This document shows, piece by piece, positions 58,126 to 64,000 of a stretch of 64,000 nt of DNA (positions are counted from its first letter, which is position 1; every line of letters starts with the position of its first letter). The notes under the pieces are model-generated. The model worked only from the letters and a program-made list of their open reading frames with translations. It did no database searches and had not been told where the DNA came from. The position numbers were made by a program, and so were the translations under genes. Where the stretch lies: positions 62,001 through 126,000 of the forward strand of contig JANTQF010000048.1 of NCBI GenBank assembly GCA_032988165.1. The letters run 5' to 3'. The stretch is from Emmonsiellopsis sp. PD_33. Its lineage: Eukaryota; Ascomycota; Eurotiomycetes; Onygenales; Ajellomycetaceae.

Positions 58126-59210
58126 TTATCTACTCTGCACATCCGCGGACTCATTCCCCCCCTCAGCCACCGCTCCAGCCCCCTTCTCGTCCTCCCACAG
58201 CGGCTGCCTGTTGACGCTGAACTGAAGAATCTCCGGCCGCTGGTAATGTCCCGCTGAATCCACCCACACCTTGACCTGTCCCAGCTGCGAAAGATCAATC
58301 TCCGCCGCCACCAGTTTCTCTTCTGATCCCGTATGCGGGCCCGCGAGGAATGCGCAGAACGGGTGTAGCACCGATGACCACCCACCGCCGGCTTTCACCA
58401 GATCCTGAGGCCCCAGGTTCTTCTCCATCCACTCCAGGCACGTCTCGTCCACGTAGTTGGACGCCGTAACCACAAACACCTGTCCGGAGAGGGCATGTGC
58501 TTTCATAAGCCCCTCAATCTGTGCATCTGCAACGGCTTCAAACCCAGCCATTGTTGAGAGTGCCGGCCATGCGCCGGCGTGGATATGCTGGTTCTCCATG
58601 ATGAGAGCCTGGCGCGCTCCATTCATCGTGTGCTCCCAGCAGGCAAGGCCACCAAGGTTGTAACCAGCTGCGGTGCGGAAGTTTCGAAGACTACTCCCAT
58701 TCCCCTGGCCCCAGACAAATCTCTCACTGTATGTGGGCTGTAGCTTGCGGTGCACCCCGAGAAGTGTGCCATCGCTATCTATGCTCACCTGCGAGTTGAA
58801 AAGCGTATACCCACCCGCAATGCGCTCGGAAATACCCAGGTTGATTGTCACGCCCGCGGACCGGCAGGCGGCTTGGATGTGCTTGATTTCATCGCCCTCA
58901 ACGACCACGCTCTCCTGCGCGTATTGGGCGAGAGCGGCGGTTTGCTTGAGAGGGGGATAGCATTCGATCCAGTACTGGATGCGGAATGTCAGATCAGCAT
59001 ATAATCGGAAAGGAATAGTGGTAATGTCGGACTTACTGGATATCCGGGAATGAAGGTCTCGGGGAAAACGAGGAGTTCGATGTTCTCCCGCCCGGCCTGC
59101 TCGATCAGCCGGATCACCTTTTCGGTGGTGGCCTTCTTGTCCATAAAGACGGGGGCGGCATGGACAGCCGCCGCCTGCACCTTGAGTGTGGGTGCGTTTG
59201 TGGGTGACAT
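58126..59210 (-). CDS. Aliphatic nitrilase (carbon-nitrogen hydrolase)
   Basis: Hydrolyses nitriles to acid and ammonia, or in related enzymes cyanide to formamide. Exons are 59210-59037 and 58974-58126 (1023 bp, 340 aa, typical). The Glu-Lys-Cys catalytic triad is complete: E51 in LLVFPETFIPGYP, K135 in GVHRKLQPTYSE and C170 in GGLACWEHTMN. YTLFNSQVSIDSDG and the long C-terminal part place it with branch 1 nitrilases, not amidases. The C-terminal tail after about residue 310 is acidic and Gly-rich and probably disordered. Substrate class, nitrilase or cyanide hydratase, is not decided. The flanking genes look accessory. Confidence 0.92.
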
Positions 59211-60165
59211 GGCGGGGACAACTTATTAGATAACTAGAACAGGGAGTGAAATTTGGGTTGCGCGAGGATATCTGAGGAACCTATCTTTGCTCTGTCGTTA
59301 GTTAACTATTTAACTTACCCCACACCAGCAAGAGCCCAGCTCCCAATAGTTGATCGGGAGAACCTGCTCGGCACATAGGTGACACGGCTCGGCTAGCCGA
59401 CGCTAAATGCGATATTCAAACACACAGAGAATCAAATACTGTGATGGGGGTGTAGCCAGCATAGTTATTATTTTCATCGCCACCCACTGCACCAATTGCA
59501 GGTTCATTTCCAGCCTAGCCTATCCAACGCTTGGAGAGCTGAATATTTCCAGATTACCCGATGTCGTTGCCAGTCCACGCCGGACATCGGGGCCATTTCC
59601 ATTGGGTCCATCAGGAGCAAGTTCCGCCAAAAATGCTTCCACGCCCATGTAGTAGCACTTAAGCAGCATTGGTGATTGGGTCTCGCTGATCAAGGATTGA
59701 TGGTTTGATGTAGGTCAAAGAAATTGGAGGTTTAGAGTGGGCGTTTTCAAACGAACCTCAAGCTCAGTCAGGGCCCGATTGCCCATGGTTGAATTTGACG
59801 AAAGCGGCCAGAGATGTAACATTATGGGCCACACACACGCCAGACTGCACCTTTTCAGATGGCTGCGTTGCTGGCATATTTGGAGGCTATCATATCCCTC
59901 ACAATTGGGCTTCTGATACGATCTGCCGTGATCCCCAGACGCGACCGTCCGAGTGCGATTCTTTTCCCAGTAACTTCAATAGTACCAGCTGCCTGGACCA
60001 AGCAGCACCCGCGCTGTCCAGCCATTAAGCACCGTGCCGTTGGAGAGTTTCCTACCTCGACCGAAGCAGCAGCAAGCATCTCTTTCAAAGACTTGAAAAA
60101 CGACGTCTCTTTTGCCCTTCTTTCGCTGATGCTTATATATATTTAGATTGGTGAAATTTGCCCTT
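59211..60165. other. Intergenic
   Basis: This 955 bp stretch between a minus-strand and a plus-strand gene should hold both promoters. Several 80-95 codon frames overlap on both strands at 59780-60150 without motifs. No gene is supported. Confidence 0.45.
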
Positions 60166-61204
60166 ATGGCGTTTCCGTCGTCAGAGATACAGGCAAGTGA
60201 CCTGGGATTAGAGCACCTTGCAGCTTTGGAGCAAGCCATATCGAACGTGCTGTCTACAGAGCTTGCCTTTGAAACATTTGCTCAGGTTATTGATGGCATA
60301 CCGACCCGCGATGCCTACTTTGACTACTATCTACCCACGCCGCGACCAGAATATTCGCAGATTTCAAAGCCAAGCAACGACGCAAACCAGATCCTACAGA
60401 CATTTCATGGCAGCTTCTATGTTGGCATGCTCAAGTTTCGCAGCAATGTTAGTACTACATCATCGCTAGAGTTAGATTATCATGCTTATCACCAGCTTGT
60501 AGACCGCACAAGCATACCAAAATACTCCTCTCCGGTCCGGAGACTTCAAGCCTCGTCTAATGGAACTTGTTGCTGTTGCTTGTCATAATATCGCCGTGGA
60601 ACTATACATAAAGGCAGGCGGGGGAATTCAAAAGCCGCCCCGCTGCCTCCAAAGCCTAGGAGTCATCCTCTCCTTCGACCCGCGCTACCGAACATCACAG
60701 AACTGTTCTACGAGGCATATGAGGACCATGATCAATATCCTAACGGGATTGCAGATATCGTTGGCTATTGGGCCGAGTATCGCTTATTTGGCGGCGTAGT
60801 TCTGTTTGATCGTGGGGAGTCCGGATTAGAGGTAAGAGAATAAACATGCATAACAACCCAAAAGCTGGCCAACACAAAGCCCGTCCTTACCAATTTTACA
60901 GTGCAAAAGCGCCTTCATCCACCCCATTAAAGCTCGCAGAATATATCAACTTTCGGACCAGCAGATTGACGGGTTTTGCGCCTTCGTGAGTTCGAAACAC
61001 TCCCACGAATATACGCGCTCGTATAGCACCCGATTTCCGGCAGAGCATTATGCTCGCCGGGTTGACCCGTTCGATTCGATGGCGCTGGGCATATACCGCG
61101 ATGTGCATGAACGCAAACTGCCCGATCCCAGACAGCGGCGATGCGTGATCCACCCTGAGGACGACCCTGTATTATTCAAGCAAATGAGGAAATTTTCAAG
61201 GTGA
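60166..61204 (+). pseudogene. Conserved-looking hypothetical gene with an apparent one-base frameshift
   Basis: Three segments look like parts of one protein. Segment 1 runs from ATG 60166 to 60447. An intron at 60448-60502 (GTTAGT..TGTAG) joins it in frame to segment 2, which contains LMELVAVACHNIAVELYIKAG. From there to segment 3 (ELFYEAYEDHDQYPNG, IADIVGYWAEYRLFGG) the frame must shift by one base near a run of five G at about 60616-60620. No credible intron of the right length is present. A second intron, 60832-60901, joins segment 3 to 60902-61204 (CKSAFIHPIKARRIYQL to the stop). I recall similar unnamed proteins in filamentous fungi but have no function to offer. It is either a recent pseudogene or carries a sequence error. 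Confidence 0.55.
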
Positions 61205-61417
61205 ACCTGCACATCATGTCCAATAATTTCTTCACTATTTTGCTTTCAACAAAAGGTATCTCAACAATCTAGAAAATAAGACCCGGTCCTTACCAAGTAA
61301 CGAAACTTAGGTCCGTGTAAAGCTAGTTTCTAGGGCGTATAAATAGTTGAGACCCATTGAAGACATGAAATAGGACAAAGAAAAAAACAGAAATCTCTCC
61401 AGATAGGCTAAGCCCAA

Positions 61418-62721
61418 CTAATTCCATCTTTTGATAAGAGCACCCCCTGGAAGAAATCGCTGTACGGCAGCATTCTCACTGTGATATAGCTGTAGGTACA
61501 AGCAGATAGAAGGACATTCCACTCTAGCCCGAAGTTCTATCCACCATATACTGCGACCAGCTTGGTGGTACCAGAGATATAACAACAGAAGTGCTACAGG
61601 GTCCCTTTTGCAGAGCAAGTCTTCAAAGGGCCCATGGATACTGCGCGTGAAGAGTTGAGTTTGACCTGTGGTGACCTGGTCATCCGGGAGGTCTAAAATC
61701 TGGCATACTGCGTGGGCGGCATGGAAGTATGGATTATTTTTTGCCGTGGACGAGTCGTCAAGGAGGCACACGGCAGCCAAGGCGGGTGGTATACCACCTA
61801 TTCCCCTCTCTGGCAGAGGGGAATTCATTTGGGCAAAGGTCCCCGCCATGACATGGAAGAGGCTGTCCGGTCGTAGTGGGTTCACGATGTGCCACAGGGC
61901 CATTTTACCGTTGGTCATACTCAGCCAGCCCAAAGGGGAATCGTTGGAGGACTTTAAAGGCCACGATTCTTCCGGTGTGCATGCATCAGGGGACGCGAAG
62001 CTCAAGAGAGCAAGTGCAGCGGCTGTGCCCCAGATTGGATCCTTATCCTTTCCCTCAATCGGTCCACTTAGTCGCCTGTTGAGAAGAGCTGTGCCTTGAG
62101 ACCAGTGATAGCACTCTTCTAGACTGCGACGACAGCCCAAGGAACCATTTAGATAGCGGTCATATGTTAGCGCCACGGCTAGGGAGGCGTGCATTAAACA
62201 GGGGTACTGTTCGCCATATTAGCTCGGCTCGGGCCTGCAATATAATAGCTTCGATTCCGTCTGATGGCGACGTAATAATACTTACGGCGAATGCTAGCTC
62301 GAAGAGCTTGCGATTCACGTGTATCATGTTAGGGTCATCCAGGGTACATGAAATGAGACTGTCTCGAAGATACCGGGTGACGAAATCTTGACACTTTGCG
62401 TTCAACTGATAGGATGTAGATTCGTCGGCCGTCCACACAGCGCTGGTGACCGCCAGTAGCCTCCCCGTGCCAGCGGCAATGGGCTGTAGGTCGGGAATAT
62501 TCGCCTGGAAGTTGCATAATACCCCGAACGAACTACATCTCTTGCAATGCGGTCTGCTTTCGTCGCACTAAGTAGACACGGAATTCATTTAGCAAAGCGT
62601 CAGTGTGGGAAAACTGGGAGCCACCCACCTTGAGTTTTCTGAGCTTGCAATTTCGGCAGCCGAGTCGAGATCTCTGGCGAGGTCTACGCCCTGGAAGCTT
62701 TGTTGGACATTGCGAGGCCAT
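61418..62721 (-). CDS. Zn2Cys6 fungal-specific transcription factor
   Basis: Exons are 62721-62629, 62567-62286 and 62206-61418 (1167 bp, 388 codons, 387 aa). The binuclear zinc cluster is complete only after splicing: C22-x2-C25-x6-C32-x6-C39-x2-C42-x6-C49, preceded by a basic RRPRQRSR stretch. The first intron lies directly before the third cysteine. The C-terminal regulatory region contains MHASLAVALTYDRYLN and EECYHWSQGTALLN, typical of the Upc2-like group of C6 regulators. The acceptor at 62207 is chosen because it keeps the frame into YPCLMHASL; an earlier AG breaks it. It is divergent from a reductase gene with 479 bp between starts and may control it, which is inference. Confidence 0.87.
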
Positions 62722-63200
62722 ACTTTCTTAGCTGTCCAATGATTTTTCTCCGTACCCGAGAAGTGTTCAATGCCGAAGAGGTTCGGAGCAGATGGAGGTG
62801 GTCACGATATTCGGCTGCAAGGCTGAACTAAATAAAGCACCTGGGCACGGCTAAGTTAGTTCTGCATCGGGGGAAGCATGCGCTAGCCTCCGTTCGGATA
62901 ATTTGTTCACTAACTAGTTACCTTGGAAGTTAACTTAATTATCGTACCTATCTTCGCCTAGCCGTTCCTCGGATGCAGAGGTCTCTGATTGGCCGGGAAT
63001 TCCGCCCTGCCATCTATACAACAGCCAGCAGCATGGTTTGGGCTGTCATGGCATCAGCAACTGAGCGGTTTGAATTGGCAGTCAAATTGTATAAGAAGGA
63101 GGGTATTTCTCAATACCATGAACCCCCAATCGGACACCAGACTCTGTTCACATATCATCCTCCTCCTTGAATACTCCCATTCCTTCCACAAAACGCCGAA
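62722..63200. promoter_or_regulatory. Divergent promoter with a CGG-N5-CCG site
   Basis: This 479 bp region separates the Zn2Cys6 factor and the reductase. An inverted CGG triplet pair with a 5 bp spacer at 62994-63004 fits binding by a dimeric zinc-cluster protein. Which protein binds is unknown. Confidence 0.4.
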
Positions 63201-64000
63201 ATGACCACCCACCTCGCCGCCGTCTCCCCAGCCAAAGGCCAACCCTTCAAGCTCCAAACCCGTACCACCCCAAAACCCGGACCAGGGGAGCTGCTCATCG
63301 CCGTCAAATCTGTAGCCCTCAATCCTGCAGACGCCCTTATGCGTGACCAAGGCCTCTTCATACCCACATACCCCACGGTTATTGGATTTGATCTGGCAGG
63401 GTTAGTCCTTGAGGTTGGCAATAACGTACCCGCTGGTACTATTGACAATGATACGACACCCTCATTCCAACCAGGGATCACTCGGGTCGCCGCCTACGCC
63501 GCCTCTTTCTGGAAATCCTATGATCCAAACTACGGCGCCTTTCAGGAGAGGTGTCTTGTCCCCTGGCACCATGCTGTGCCCCTTGCGGACAGTATATCAT
63601 GGAACCATGCGGCAACCCTTCCCGTCGCCATCCAGGTACCTCTTAGAGCGTGGGATGCCATGGGGATCCCCCGAGTGGGAGAAGGCCATACCGATTCCGA
63701 TCCCGATAGAGCAAAGCAGAAGACGAATGTGCAGAAACGAGAAGCTCTCCTCGTCTGGGGTGCTTCCTCTAGTGTCGGCAGCATGGGCGTACAAACAGCT
63801 CGGCTATTGCGAGATGATTCCAATTCTCCTTTCGAGGCCGTTTACGCTACCGCCGGGTTGGCAAATATGAGCTATGTCGGTTCACTGGGTGCAGACCGTG
63901 TGTTTGACCACAGGGACTCCCGCGTTGTGGACGCAATCGTTGCGGCGGCCAAGGAGGATGGGTTAGTGATCCGGCATTGTTTTCTCGCTACTGGAAAGCT
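63201..64000 (+). CDS. Medium-chain (zinc-independent) dehydrogenase/enoyl reductase, cut by the window end
   Basis: The frame from ATG 63201 stays open to the last base (266 codons), so the 3' end is missing. The N-terminal GroES-like half reads VKSVALNPADALMRDQGL and FDLAGLVLEVG, typical of quinone-oxidoreductase-like or trans-enoyl reductase members of the MDR superfamily. The nucleotide-binding half begins LLVWGASSSVGSMGVQTARL, then GADRVFDHRD. The zinc ligands of classical alcohol dehydrogenases are not visible. Relatives include stand-alone enoyl reductases of polyketide pathways (ToxD-like), but no synthase is seen in the window. The upstream regulator and nitrilase hint at an accessory cluster. 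Confidence 0.85.
   Translation, partial: MTTHLAAVSPAKGQPFKLQTRTTPKPGPGELLIAVKSVALNPADALMRDQGLFIPTYPTVIGFDLAGLVLEVGNNVPAGTIDNDTTPSFQPGITRVAAYAASFWKSYDPNYGAFQERCLVPWHHAVPLADSISWNHAATLPVAIQVPLRAWDAMGIPRVGEGHTDSDPDRAKQKTNVQKREALLVWGASSSVGSMGVQTARLLRDDSNSPFEAVYATAGLANMSYVGSLGADRVFDHRDSRVVDAIVAAAKEDGLVIRHCFLATGK

Overview
The window is nuclear DNA of a filamentous ascomycete. Genes are compact and mostly split by short introns (about 50-120 bp, GT..AG), with both strands used and long untranslated or intergenic stretches. The gene set fits Pezizomycotina, most likely Eurotiomycetes (Aspergillus/Penicillium relatives): an Opy2 anchor, a ZrfC-type zinc transporter, a Zn2Cys6 regulator, a Tfb5 subunit. 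This placement rests on protein character only; no database comparison was made. Exon joins were worked out by hand from splice signals, reading frame and family conservation. In every complete spliced gene the total is a multiple of three.

Region 1-19 kb is mainly core metabolism and information processing. It holds the end of an unrecognised gene, a serine racemase-like PLP enzyme, mitochondrial ketol-acid reductoisomerase (ILV5) with Gcn4/CpcA-type sites upstream, a three-domain isochorismatase-AlkB-GST fusion, a dienoyl-CoA isomerase-like protein, the largest subunit of RNA polymerase III, the mitochondrial translation factor GUF1, and the spindle checkpoint protein MAD2 in nine exons. 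MAD2 and SLY1 then converge on a 7.5 kb stretch (19.3-26.8 kb) in which no gene can be supported.

Region 27-43 kb carries the Golgi Sec1/Munc18 protein SLY1, a PNUTS/Ppn1-like PP1-docking protein, a tail-anchored FHA-domain protein, and the mitochondrial import receptor TOM70. Region 45-59 kb is rich in membrane transport and stress signalling: a ZIP zinc transporter of the ZrfC type with four extracellular Cys-His motifs, the HOG-pathway membrane anchor OPY2, a small VOC/glyoxalase-fold protein, the TFIIH subunit TFB5, the Na+/phosphate symporter PHO89 and an aliphatic nitrilase. Zinc-response-like and PacC-like hexamers cluster upstream of the zinc transporter, and PacC-like hexamers cluster upstream of PHO89, so both may share control by metal supply and ambient pH.

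Region 59-64 kb looks accessory: the nitrilase, a conserved-looking hypothetical gene apparently broken by a one-base shift, a Zn2Cys6 transcription factor, and a divergently transcribed medium-chain reductase cut by the window end. The most unusual items are the triple fusion with a Cys-to-Ser change at its predicted isochorismatase nucleophile, the zinc-binding repeats whose introns share one position and phase, and the dense zinc/pH motif cluster upstream of that transporter.
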